A DNA stretch of 64,000 nucleotides from Deinococcus arboris (GTDB lineage: Bacteria > Deinococcota > Deinococci > Deinococcales > Deinococcaceae). The translations under genes were made by a program, and so were the position numbers. The notes beneath the pieces were generated by a model. It was given only the letters and a program-made list of their open reading frames with translations, did no database searches and was not told where the DNA came from. Below are positions 25,148 to 37,178 of this stretch, in pieces; the stretch's first letter is position 1, and each line of letters opens with the position of its first letter. Location: positions 11,745-75,744 of the forward strand of contig NZ_WQLB01000023.1 in assembly GCF_009755355.1 (NCBI RefSeq), in the 5' to 3' direction.

Positions 25148-25998
25148 CTGCCAGCAGCCCGCTGACTCCTGGGCCACTGCTCTCCACCTCTCCCCTGCCG
25201 GACTGGCCAGGCGTAGAGGAGGCCACTCTGACGGCACTGCCCTGTGCGGGCGCCCTGCTGCTCCCCCACGACGGTCTGCCGGTCGCCGATGTGCAGGGCC
25301 AGCCGGCGCGCTGGGCGGCGCTGAATCTGGTCAGCAGCGCCCTGCGGCGGGGCGTGCCGGTGCTGGGCTGGGGCTCGGGGGCCGCGCTGCTGGGGCGGGC
25401 GCTGGGCGCCGCCGTCACGGCGGGTCAGCCCGACTGGTCCGCCGCTCCGCGCGGCGCGCAGGTCCACGGCTGGTCTGGGCTGGTACCGCGCCACTGGACG
25501 CTGGGCCGCGCCGTCGCCTGGGCTGACCCCGAGGTGCCCCCGCAGGTGCGGGCCGATTTTCTGGCGGCCCTGCCCGACTGGACCTCGCGCGCCCCCGCCT
25601 CACCGCTGGAGGAGGTAGGAGGCAAAACGGCCCTGCGCGCCGTGGTGGCCGAGTTCTATGCCCGCGCCCAGGCCGACCCGCTGCTGGGCCCTGTATTTAC
25701 GGCCCATGTTCAGGACTGGCCCGCCCACCTGCACCGGGTCACCGCCTTCTGGGTCACGGTGCTGGGCGGCGCCGAGAACACCGCCCCCCCCTGGCGCGGC
25801 AACCTGAACGCCGCGCACGCGGGCCTGGGGGTGCGCGGCGAGCACCTGGCCCGCTGGCTGGCGCTGTGGGCGGCCACCGCCCACGACCTGCTGCCCGCTC
25901 CGGCCGCTGGCCTCCTGGCTGCCCGCGCACAGACCATGGGCGCGCGCCTGGGCACACGACCGGGCCTGCGGGGAACTTCTGGGCGCCCACCCCCGTAG
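25144..25998 (+). CDS. Fusion of a degenerate class I amidotransferase-like domain and a group III truncated haemoglobin
   Basis: 284 residues. The first part (about 25-115) has the layout of a class I glutamine amidotransferase (CAGALLLPHDG, then ALRRGVPVLGWGSGAALLG), but the nucleophile elbow GxCxG reads G-W-G-S-G, so Gly77 replaces the cysteine. The second part (about 160-265) is a globin of the truncated group III type: LRAVVAEFYARAQADPLLGPVF, then LHRVTAFWVTVLGG, GNLNAAHAGLGV with the proximal His225, and HLARWLALWAATA. Neither domain order nor partners are familiar to me. The gene is coupled to an upstream 41-residue ORF. Confidence 0.65.
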   Translation: MTASSPLTPGPLLSTSPLPDWPGVEEATLTALPCAGALLLPHDGLPVADVQGQPARWAALNLVSSALRRGVPVLGWGSGAALLGRALGAAVTAGQPDWSAAPRGAQVHGWSGLVPRHWTLGRAVAWADPEVPPQVRADFLAALPDWTSRAPASPLEEVGGKTALRAVVAEFYARAQADPLLGPVFTAHVQDWPAHLHRVTAFWVTVLGGAENTAPPWRGNLNAAHAGLGVRGEHLARWLALWAATAHDLLPAPAAGLLAARAQTMGARLGTRPGLRGTSGRPPP

Positions 25999-26006
25999 CC
26001 TGGGGC

Positions 26007-27611
<1,605 letters not shown>

Positions 27612-27616
27612 GTGGT

Positions 27617-27659
27617 GAGTGGGAAGTGGGTCGTCGCATCACCACCCCACTTCCCACTC
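27617..27659. terminator. Bidirectional terminator between sppA and pepF
   Basis: 14-bp perfect inverted repeat, core AGTGGGAAGTGGG/CCCACTTCCCACT (27618-27630, 27646-27658) plus an outer G-C pair, with a 15-nt loop. It lies between convergent genes and is made of the recurrent G-rich motif. Confidence 0.7.
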
Positions 27660-27660
27660 T

Positions 27661-29451
27661 CTACTTCCCGCTTACCCCTTCGTACGCCTCAATCTGGCGG
27701 CGAATCATGTTCAGGCTGCCTTCCCAGAAGGCCGGGGCGTGCAGATCAATGCCAAAGCGCGCGGCCAATTCCAGGGGCGTGGCCTGACCGGTGGCGGCCA
27801 GCAGCGCGTCGTAGCGGGCCTGGAAATCGGCTTCCTGGCCCTGCGCGCGGGCCTGTTCGTACTGCGCGTACAGCCCCAGGCCGAACAGCAGGCCGAAGGT
27901 ATACGGGTAGTTGTAAAAACTGCGCCCATAGTAGTGCGGCTTGACCGCCCACATGTAGGGGTGAGGCGTGTTCAGGGCGTCGCCGTAGGTCTCGCGCTGC
28001 GCCCAGACCATCAGGTCACTGAGGTCGCTGGGGTTCAGGTCGCCGCCCACTCGGCGCTCAAACACGGCCTTTTCGAACAGGAAGCGGCTGTGAATGTCCA
28101 CGACCACCTGCGCGTGACCCATCAGCTGGGTTTCGAGGACATACAGGCGTTCCTGGCCCTGGGCCGTTTCCAGCGCGGCATTCTGAATAATCGTTTCGCA
28201 GAAGATACTGGCGGTTTCGGCCAGGGTCATGGGCGTTTCGCGCTGCAGGGGCGGCAGGTCGCCCAGCTGGCGGTTGTGGTAGCCGTGGCCTAACTCGTGG
28301 GCCAGGGTGCTGACCGAATCCAGGCTGGGGTCGTGGTTCATCAGAATGCGGCTGTCGCTGCCCTGCCAGCGCATGCAAAAGGCGCCGCTGCGTTTGCCGT
28401 CGCGGGGGCCCGCGTCAATCCAGTCCTCCCGGAAGGCCTGGGCGGCAAAGTCGCCCAGCGCGGCGCTGTAGCCCCGGAACTGGCGCTCCACGAACTCGGC
28501 GCCCGCCTCATAGCTCCAGTGAGTTTCGCTCTTTCCAGCAGGCGCAAACAGGTCCCACCAGTCCAGTTGCCCTTTCCCGAGCCGCGCCGCCTTGGCCCGG
28601 AAATAACGGCGGAAGTCCGGCAGCGCGGCCACCACCGCCGCCTGCATGGCGTCCAGCGTCCCCTGGTCTATGCCGTTGTTCAGCAGACTGGGGGCCACCA
28701 CGTCACCATAGCCCCGGCGCGCGGCTACCGTGCCGGACTCGCCCTTGACGCCGTTCATGCAGGCGGCAAACACGACCTCCTGGGATTTCCAGGCAGCAAT
28801 TTCGGCGTGGTAGGCGTCCTCGCGCACCTGGGCGTCGGGGTCACTGGCCAGGGCGCGCAGAGCGGTCACAGGCAGCCACTGGCCCCGGAACTCACCCCTG
28901 AGCGTCGAACTGACGTTGCCATGCAGTTTGCCCCAGCCGCCGCCGCTGGCGGGGTGCAGACGGGCGGCCAGGTCTTCCTCGGGCGGGGACATCATAAATT
29001 GCGCGTCTCGCACGGCATCGCGCAGAGTGTGGGCGTGGGCGCGGGCCACCTCGCTCTGGGCCAGCAGGGCGTCCAGCTCGGCCGCGCTCAGGCCACCGAC
29101 CCAGGCAGTGAAGCGCGACCGCAGCGGTCCCAGCGGCAGGGTCAGGGTGGTAAACGCTGCCATCTGGGCCTGCGCCGCCTCGTCACGGCTGTCGGTGGTC
29201 ACGAAGGCCGCCACGAACGCGCGCAAGGTGCCTGCGCGCCGCACCACCTCATTCATGCCGTTCAGAGCGGCCTCAAGTGCCTCGGCCGTCACCGGCGACC
29301 CAGCGCCGATGTCGTGCCCGTCAAACAGGGCTTCGAGGGCCACGACCTCGTCACGCAGGGCGTTCAGGTCGCGGCTCAGGGCTGGGTCCTTCAGGCCTGC
29401 ATACAGGTCGTCCGTGCGCCAGCGGGGCATCTCGGTCTGGGTTGTGGTCAC
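27661..29451 (-). CDS. pepF: M3 family oligoendopeptidase F
   Basis: 596 residues. The zinc motif HELGHGYH is in the C-terminal third, followed by the third ligand region TLAETASIFCETI; the N-terminal helical cap is of normal length. PepF-type enzymes cut short peptides in the cytoplasm and help recycle them. The start codon is GTG (29451), 7 nt behind TACACT, so the mRNA is leaderless. The final codons and the stop lie within the G-rich motif (GGGAAGTAGAGAGTGGG on the minus strand). Confidence 0.9.
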   Translation of the reverse strand: MTTTQTEMPRWRTDDLYAGLKDPALSRDLNALRDEVVALEALFDGHDIGAGSPVTAEALEAALNGMNEVVRRAGTLRAFVAAFVTTDSRDEAAQAQMAAFTTLTLPLGPLRSRFTAWVGGLSAAELDALLAQSEVARAHAHTLRDAVRDAQFMMSPPEEDLAARLHPASGGGWGKLHGNVSSTLRGEFRGQWLPVTALRALASDPDAQVREDAYHAEIAAWKSQEVVFAACMNGVKGESGTVAARRGYGDVVAPSLLNNGIDQGTLDAMQAAVVAALPDFRRYFRAKAARLGKGQLDWWDLFAPAGKSETHWSYEAGAEFVERQFRGYSAALGDFAAQAFREDWIDAGPRDGKRSGAFCMRWQGSDSRILMNHDPSLDSVSTLAHELGHGYHNRQLGDLPPLQRETPMTLAETASIFCETIIQNAALETAQGQERLYVLETQLMGHAQVVVDIHSRFLFEKAVFERRVGGDLNPSDLSDLMVWAQRETYGDALNTPHPYMWAVKPHYYGRSFYNYPYTFGLLFGLGLYAQYEQARAQGQEADFQARYDALLAATGQATPLELAARFGIDLHAPAFWEGSLNMIRRQIEAYEGVSGK

Positions 29452-29557
29452 GGTTCAGAGTGTACGGCGGGGACCCGGTCAAGCAGGTAGGCGAGAACGC
29501 CTAGTGGACCGCAACTTCTTCTAACCAATCGTCAGAAGGCCGCTGGTGGCGAATTGG

Positions 29558-29860
29558 TCAGTGATCAGCTTCAGAGGCAAAAAACGCCTCGGCGCCCGCT
29601 GCAACTCTGGCAGGCCTGAATTCAATCACCTCATAGGCAGCCAGATCCGCCTGCGCAAAGGGGTCTTCGGCCAGAACGCTGTCCAGGGCCTCACGGCTGA
29701 GCCCACGCACCAGAATCACCCCGCCCGTTCTGGGCACCTGAGCCCCCGACGCCACAAAATGGCCGGTGGCGTAGTGCTGTTCCAGAAAGGCCCGGTGGGC
29801 TTCCAGCAGAGGCTCAACTGCACTGAGCGGCTGGATGTACTGCAGCAGAACGACAAACAT
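29558..29860 (-). CDS. YCII-related domain protein
   Basis: 100 residues, a complete YciI/YCII ferredoxin-like fold: FVVLLQYIQPLSAVEPLLEAHRAFLEQHYATGHFVASG, GGVILVRG and AEDPFAQADLAAYEVIEFRP. The catalytic-type His-Asp dyad is partly kept (HYATGHF and the AEDPF loop). Family members are small hydrolase- or dehydrochlorinase-like proteins of mostly unknown function. I start it at the ATG at 29860, which matches the family N-terminus; the upstream extension has no homology. The gene is read on its own. Confidence 0.8.
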   Translation of the reverse strand: MFVVLLQYIQPLSAVEPLLEAHRAFLEQHYATGHFVASGAQVPRTGGVILVRGLSREALDSVLAEDPFAQADLAAYEVIEFRPARVAAGAEAFFASEADH

Positions 29861-30002
29861 TAAAGACCTTTTTATCCTGTTCGGCGTCTGTGGCGCTCCT
29901 GTGAGGTCAGGCTGCGCTGTCTTAGAGAGCCTGCCTCTGCTGCACAGCCCTGTCAGGCCGCTCATCCAGCACCCTGGAGGATGGAGGCGCTGCGTTCCGC
30001 CC

Positions 30003-30686
30003 TCAGGCCTCACGCTGAACGATGAGCACTTCCAGCCGCTCGGCCACGTTGACCAGATGGTCGCCCAGACGTTCCAGGTTGCGGGCCATGCGCCCGGCGG
30101 TCAGGGCGACCTGGGTGTCTTCGGGGCGTTCCAGCAGCCGGGTCAGGCTGGCGCGCTGCATCTGCTCGTACAGGGCGTCAACCTGTTCGTAATCCAGGCG
30201 CATCACGTCGCGGGCAGCCACCAGATCGCGCTCGGCAAAGGCGTAGGCCAGCGTCTCAATCATGTGCGAGAGCAGCCGCACCAGTGGCAGCGCGTCTTGC
30301 AGGGTGGCGCTGCGGGCGCGCGGCGCGAAGGTTTCCAGGTCGCGCGCCACGTTGAAGGCGTAGTCGCCCACCCGTTCCAGATTGGTCAGGCTGCGGAAGA
30401 CCATCAGGTAAAAGGCCAGGTCGTCCTCGGCCAGCCCTGACCCGAAGGCCTGAAGGCACAGGTCCTCCAGTTCGCGTTCCAGCGCGTCCGTCTCGGCTTC
30501 CAGCGTTTCGGCGCGGGCCGTCAGACCCGCAAACTCGGCGCGGGCGTTGGCGTCACGCACAGCGTCCAGCAGTTCCAGCGAGATGCTCAGCATTCGCAAG
30601 AAGCGCGCCGTGACCAGGGCGGCGCCGTCCGGGCGGCCCGTGGGCGGCGCGGCGCGCTGGGCGGTCGAGCGGACACCATTCGTCAT
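30003..30686 (-). CDS. phoU: PhoU-like phosphate regulatory protein
   Basis: 227 residues with the two tandem three-helix bundles of PhoU, each with an ExxxD-type metal motif: ARAETLEAETDALERELE...LERVGDYAFNVARDLE and DYEQVDALYEQMQRASL...NLERLGDHLVNVAERLE. PhoU links the Pst transporter to the PhoR kinase. No pst genes are nearby. The ATG lies 6 nt behind CATACT. The N-terminus has about 20 extra residues before the first bundle. Confidence 0.85.
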   Translation of the reverse strand: MTNGVRSTAQRAAPPTGRPDGAALVTARFLRMLSISLELLDAVRDANARAEFAGLTARAETLEAETDALERELEDLCLQAFGSGLAEDDLAFYLMVFRSLTNLERVGDYAFNVARDLETFAPRARSATLQDALPLVRLLSHMIETLAYAFAERDLVAARDVMRLDYEQVDALYEQMQRASLTRLLERPEDTQVALTAGRMARNLERLGDHLVNVAERLEVLIVQREA

Positions 30687-30786
30687 GCGGTCAGTATGGT
30701 GCCGCGTTGTGATGGGCGGGTCAAGGGGCCGGGGCCTGGAGCTTCATGGATGCGGAGGGGATGTGGCCAGGCAGGCGCCTTGACCC

Positions 30787-30915
30787 TGATACGGATTTCG
30801 TCTGTGACGCAAACAAATCGGAAGAGGCGCGATTTGCGAACTCCACCCCCGAAACCCACTGCGTCCATTCTCTCCGCTCGGCTTCAACTGTTCTTGCAAA
30901 CTATTGAAGCCGAGC
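30787..30915 (+). repeat. Small intergenic repeat, copy 6 (internally shortened)
   Basis: Left end TGATACGGATTTCGTCTG is the clearest terminal inverted repeat of the family, followed by AAATCGGAAGAG and GAACTCCACC. The central CTCTGCTGCG block is missing. The terminal hairpin is perfect: CTCGGCTTCAA/TTGAAGCCGAG (30877-30887, 30904-30914). Confidence 0.65.
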
Positions 30916-30920
30916 CCGCC

Positions 30921-31205
30921 CTACTGATGCAGGCGCACGGGGCCCAGCGGCGTTACCCCGGCCGCCGCCAGAGCGGCGCGCAGGGCGGCGGGGCCGCTTT
31001 CGGCCGGGTCCTGGGGCGTGGCCTGAACGGTCAGGTCGCCCAGGCGGGCCACTGGCCAGGCGCGCAGCGTCCAGCCGGGCACCGGGGGCAGTTCGGCGGC
31101 GCCGGGGGTCAGCACTTCCAGCACGTAGGTCAGGTGACTGACCTCCTGGGGTGTGCAGGGCAGGGGCAAAAAGGCGGGGGTGGTGGGGCGCAGGCTGGCG
31201 GTCAT
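30921..31205 (-). CDS. Hypothetical protein, 94 residues
   Basis: Small soluble protein (VSHLTYVLEVLTPGAAELPP, GWTLRAWPVARLGDLTVQATPQD) with no recognised family. Codon use looks like that of its neighbours. AGAGGTG stands 6 nt before the ATG, a real ribosome site, which supports it as a gene. It is divergent from a LysR regulator and could be its target. Confidence 0.5.
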   Translation of the reverse strand: MTASLRPTTPAFLPLPCTPQEVSHLTYVLEVLTPGAAELPPVPGWTLRAWPVARLGDLTVQATPQDPAESGPAALRAALAAAGVTPLGPVRLHQ

Positions 31206-31335
31206 AGGGTCTCACCTCTTGCCTCCCAGGGTGCGCCTGGCGGCACCTCTTCGCCATCGGCGCGCACAGGCACAGGGCCGGGCCACCATCGGCAAACCCG
31301 ATACACCGGGGAGCCAGCGCGCTCTAGACTGGGTC

Positions 31336-32283
31336 ATGACCCCTGACCGTCACGCGGCGCTGCCCACCCTGGCCCAGTTGCGCGCCCTGCTGGCCGTGGC
31401 CGATGCAGGCGGCTTCAGCGAGGCGGCGGCTGAACTGGGGGTGTCGCAGTCGTCCCTGAGTGAGGCGGTGGGCAAGCTAGAAGCCCTGGTGGGCAAGCCG
31501 CTGCTGCGCCGCAGCCGCAGCGGCACTTCGCCCACCCCGGCGGGCGAGCGGCTGCTCCTGCATGCCCGCACCGCCGTGCAGGCGGCCAGCGACGCGCTGC
31601 TGGCCGCCCAAGACGACCGCGCCCTGAGCGGAACCCTGCGCGTGGCCTCGTTCCGGTCGACCGCCACCCACCTGCTGCCTCCGGCCCTGGCGGCCTTCCG
31701 GGCCCAGCATCCCGGCGTGCGCGTGACCCTGCTGGACGGCGATACTGGCAGCGAGGACCTCGTCCGGCGGGGCCAGGCCGACGCCGCTATCGTCATTGAG
31801 GAGCCGCAGCCGGGCCTGCGTCTGCTCCCCCTGGTGGTGGATGAATACCTGTTCGTGGCGCCCGCGTCGCGCGGCACCCACCCGGTTCAGCCCGAGGAAC
31901 TGGCCAGCAGTCTCCTGCTGGCGCCCGGTCCCAACGCCTGCAACGCCCGCCTGATGACCTACCTGCGCCGCGCGGGCGTTGACCCCGAAGACGCGACCGA
32001 GATCGGTGAAGACAGCGTGATTCTGGGCATGGTGGCCCACGGCCTGGGCGTCAGCGTGATGCCGCGCCTGGCCCTGACCCCCCTGCCGCCCGGCGTGGTG
32101 GCCCTGCCGCTGCCCGAACCGCTGCTGCGGCCCCTGGCGCTGGCCACGCTGCCGCACCGCGCGGGGTTGCCGCTGCTGCGCGCCTTTAGCGCCGCGCTGC
32201 TGGAGGTGCTGCGCCGCGCCCCAGAAGCGCCGGCCCCCGCGCCCACGCCAGAGCTGCCCGCGCGCCCGTCTCTGCTACATTGA
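31336..32283 (+). CDS. LysR family transcriptional regulator
   Basis: 315 residues. The N-terminal winged helix is typical (LRALLAVADAGGFSEAAAELGVSQSSLSEAVGKLEALVGKPLLRRS), followed by a periplasmic-binding-like effector domain (GTLRVASFRSTATHLLPPALAAF, GLGVSVMPRLAL). The ATG is 5 nt behind TAGACT (leaderless). LysR proteins usually control a divergent gene, here the 94-residue hypothetical protein. The end of the gene overlaps the promoter of the cysS leader. Confidence 0.88.
   Translation: MTPDRHAALPTLAQLRALLAVADAGGFSEAAAELGVSQSSLSEAVGKLEALVGKPLLRRSRSGTSPTPAGERLLLHARTAVQAASDALLAAQDDRALSGTLRVASFRSTATHLLPPALAAFRAQHPGVRVTLLDGDTGSEDLVRRGQADAAIVIEEPQPGLRLLPLVVDEYLFVAPASRGTHPVQPEELASSLLLAPGPNACNARLMTYLRRAGVDPEDATEIGEDSVILGMVAHGLGVSVMPRLALTPLPPGVVALPLPEPLLRPLALATLPHRAGLPLLRAFSAALLEVLRRAPEAPAPAPTPELPARPSLLH
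32276..32281 (+). promoter_or_regulatory. -10 box of the cysS leader transcript
   Basis: TACATT, 6 nt before the leader peptide ATG. It overlaps the last codon and stop of the LysR gene. Confidence 0.55.
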
Positions 32284-32287
32284 CCCT

Positions 32288-32314
32288 ATGACGACCCTGT
32301 GTTGCCCCCTGTAG
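32288..32314 (+). CDS. Cysteine leader peptide of cysS, MTTLCCPL
   Basis: Eight codons: ATG ACG ACC CTG TGT TGC CCC CTG TAG. Two consecutive cysteine codons near the middle, in a leaderless position behind TACATT, followed within 60 nt by a terminator hairpin and then by cysteinyl-tRNA synthetase. This is the layout of a classical attenuation leader: ribosome stalling at TGT-TGC when charged Cys-tRNA is low. Confidence 0.7.
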   Translation: MTTLCCPL

Positions 32315-32372
32315 CGGTGACGCAGCCCTGGTCTGCACCGCGCCCCCCATCCTCTTGGCGGCGCGGTTTTTT
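32314..32372 (+). promoter_or_regulatory. Transcription attenuator of cysS (antiterminator and terminator)
   Basis: Antiterminator: GCGGT (32314-32318) and GCAG (32322-32325) pair with CTGC (32333-32336) and ACCGC (32337-32341) around loop CCCTGGT. Terminator: ACCGCGCC (32337-32344) pairs with GGCGCGGT (32360-32367), followed by TTTTTT (32367-32372). The two share 32337-32341, so they exclude each other. A ribosome at the leader stop would cover the left antiterminator arm and favour termination. Confidence 0.7.
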
Positions 32373-32403
32373 ATGGTCCCCTTTCCGCCTTTCAGGAGCC
32401 CTC

Positions 32404-33882
<1,479 letters not shown>

Positions 33883-33964
33883 GCGGCGCCTTGATGAGCC
33901 CCGCGTGACAGAACCGCCTGCATTGACCTCAGCTGCCTGTCAGGAAGATGTCAGTGTTGGGGCC

Positions 33965-34048
33965 TACGATAAAGGCTGAGTGGTGACCCCACCCTCATCC
34001 TTCCCTCCAGAAGGACACGCCGACCTCCCCCCGGGCGTGTCCTTTTTT
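33965..34048 (+). ncRNA. Terminator of cysS, or a possible small RNA with its own -10 box
   Basis: A strong terminator is certain: AAGGACACGCC/GGCGTGTCCTT (34011-34021, 34034-34044) plus six T. It lies 130 bp after cysS. Between them a TACGAT hexamer (33965-33970) could start a transcript of about 70 nt that would hold a GTGG/CCAC hairpin and the terminator. The short-RNA reading is speculative; the terminator is not. Confidence 0.45.
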
Positions 34049-34129
34049 CGTTCCTTGCGGGACGGGGCGGGGCAAGCCTAAACAATTTGATGGTGGGCAG
34101 CCTGGAGGGGGCAGGGGTACACTCCGCGT

Positions 34130-34705
34130 ATGCTGCCGCCGCTCGTTAAACAGATGCTGGACAACTTTAACCTCAATGTTGACCCCGAACTGTCGCGCGA
34201 GGACAACGCCGAAGAGGTGATTAAAAGCGCGGCGCTGCTGTCGGGGGCGATTGCTGTGGAGCCGATTCCCTTCGCCGATCTGCTGCTGATTACCCCGGTG
34301 CAGGGCAAGATGGTGCTGCATATTGGCAAGATTTACGGCTTTGACATTACCCCCGAGCGTTCGCTGGAAATTGCGCGCGAAATTGGCGTGACCATCGCCT
34401 ACGGCATGGCCGCGCGCCAGGTGATGCGTGGACTGGCCAAGCTGGCGCTGCCCGTGATTGGCGGCCTGATTACCGCGCCGGCGGTCTACGGCTGGACCTT
34501 CGCGCTGGGCCGCCTGGCCCAGAACTACTTCGAGCGGCGCGCCCAGGGGCTGCCGGATTCTCGCCGCAATCAGGTGCAGGTGGTGCAGGAGGCCAAGCGC
34601 GATTCCCGGCGGGTGCTGCCCGGCGCGCAGGACTTTACCGATCTCGCTTCTGAACTGCGCCGCCGGGCCGAACAGAAGGGTCAGGGCGGGCCGCCCCGGC
34701 ACTAG
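34130..34705 (+). CDS. DUF697 family protein
   Basis: 191 residues. The DUF697 core is clear: [78 protein letters not shown], with two or three amphipathic membrane-associated helices. The domain is often fused to GTPases (YcjF/YeeP-like) but here it stands alone. TACACT lies 6 nt before the ATG (leaderless). A terminator follows at once, so it is monocistronic. The role is unknown; membrane association is likely. Confidence 0.75.
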   Translation: MLPPLVKQMLDNFNLNVDPELSREDNAEEVIKSAALLSGAIAVEPIPFADLLLITPVQGKMVLHIGKIYGFDITPERSLEIAREIGVTIAYGMAARQVMRGLAKLALPVIGGLITAPAVYGWTFALGRLAQNYFERRAQGLPDSRRNQVQVVQEAKRDSRRVLPGAQDFTDLASELRRRAEQKGQGGPPRH

Positions 34706-34718
34706 GCAAAGAATCTTC

Positions 34719-34751
34719 AGCGTCCAGGGAAATACGCCTGGGCGCTTTTTT
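34719..34751 (+). terminator. Terminator of the DUF697 gene
   Basis: AGCGTCCAGG/CCTGGGCGCT (34719-34728, 34737-34746) with one G-U pair, loop GAAATACG, then six T. Confidence 0.85.
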
Positions 34752-35125
34752 ATGCCCTATGAATAAGGTACGAAACGCCACGTCAATCGTGTGCAAAAGC
34801 GATGGTGCACCTGTAGAAACCAAGCGGATTCAGGTGTGACGGTGTTCGCACACAAGCAGCGACCTCGAGATGTTGACGTGAAGACCTTCCGCTGAGCCAA
34901 GAGGATGGGCAGGGTTCACAACAGAACCCAAAGCCACTCTGAGTTTTCTCCAACAGCTCTGGGGGAAGTGAACTTGCTAAGTGTCGACTCAGAATGAATG
35001 GCAACTTCTGGGAGAGGCCGGTGGGCTGTCAACCTGAATTGACCTGCAAGGTTCCGAGGCATAAACAGCGTCGTGACCTGTCATTCCGGGCGGCTGCTCA
35101 TGGGGCTCGGCTGAAACTGTGGTGA
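34752..35125. other. Lower-GC intergenic gap
   Basis: About 370 bp with visibly lower GC content than the surroundings and no supported gene. An open frame on the minus strand (34783-35004) has no ribosome site and no recognisable domain. Together with the following gene it may be recently acquired. Confidence 0.4.
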
Positions 35126-35545
35126 TCACCGCGGTGCCGCAACAGCCTGTTTGAAAAAACACTCGCTCGTCACTTCGTACCCTCGGCCAACCACTGACTC
35201 ATAAGGAACGCAGTCCGCCAGCTCCCAACCGAGCCCTCCTAACACGTTGAAGAGGCTGAGGCCGGGCGCCGTTACATCAACGCGTTTCCCAACGATTTTC
35301 GCTACGAACGTTCGGAAGCCTTCCGGATCGGGTTTACTCAGATCAGGTTGTATATAGATCTCGGAACGACGGCTAGATTCCCACCTAGCAAGGAAGCTCT
35401 GAGGCTGTGTCAGTGCGATTTTGGGGTTGACTGGATAAGTGTAAGCGAGGTACAGCCGAGCATATTCCCATTTCTGGCTCTGGGGACTCTGGGCGACGCT
35501 GCAAGTCGCCAGGAGAAACGTTGTAACCCAGAGAAATCGTTGCAC
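35126..35545 (-). CDS. Secreted protein of unknown function, AT-richer than its neighbours
   Basis: 139 residues. A signal peptide (FLWVTTFLLATCSVAQS) is followed by a small domain (KWEYARLYLAY, NVLGGLGWELADCVPYE) that resembles DUF4177-type WEY...GWEL proteins. The GTG start lies 5 nt behind TACGCT (leaderless pattern). The coding region and its flanks are clearly less GC-rich than the rest of the window, suggesting transfer. No partner gene is adjacent. Confidence 0.55.
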   Translation of the reverse strand: MQRFLWVTTFLLATCSVAQSPQSQKWEYARLYLAYTYPVNPKIALTQPQSFLARWESSRRSEIYIQPDLSKPDPEGFRTFVAKIVGKRVDVTAPGLSLFNVLGGLGWELADCVPYESVVGRGYEVTSECFFKQAVAAPR

Positions 35546-35746
35546 ACCTCAGCGTACACAGCTGTGTTTGCGCAGATGCAATGACGAATTGCGCCTGACA
35601 AGCTACACAGCAACGCCTTGTCACCGCTGGGGCGCTAGACAACCACCCTCACCCTGATCCCGTCAGAAGACGGCGCCCAAGCCCCTTTAACAGCCGCGTG
35701 GCTTGCCTCGCCTTTGCCGGCCCAGTCAGGCGGCATACTGCCCCGC

Positions 35747-36883
<1,137 letters not shown>

Positions 36884-36964
36884 TGAATCCGAGGGCTGGC
36901 CGCAGACCCTCACAGAGTCCCGACCCTGCTCACGTCAAAGCCGGATTGAATCGGCGGCGACCAC

Positions 36965-37120
36965 ACGGACGCTGACCCGACCGTCTGCAAAACGCTGAAC
37001 TCCGAGTGGACTTGGAAAGCTACCCAGCAGGCTCCAAGATCTTCGCAGCAGAGCGAGAAGAAGCCAAACGGACTGCCGCGCGTGAAGTTGGCCAATCGGT
37101 GACTTACCGATACATGCACG
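36965..37120 (-). repeat. Small intergenic repeat, copy 7
   Basis: Read on the minus strand: TATCGG at the left, CAACTTCACGCG, TTCTTCTCGCTCTGCTGCGA, GAGCCTGCTGGGTAGC, TTTCCAAGTCCACTCGGAGTTC and the right end GCGTCCGTGTGG. The central block is almost the same as in copy 4; the terminal hairpin is imperfect. Confidence 0.65.
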
Positions 37121-37178
37121 AAACACACGGAATCCTTACTACTCCCTCTTCCGCAAGAAGCGCCGAAAGACCTCCGGC

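Noticed and set aside
34783..35004. 73-residue minus-strand open frame in a gap
   Set aside because: No ribosome site or -10 box at the right distance and no recognisable domain.
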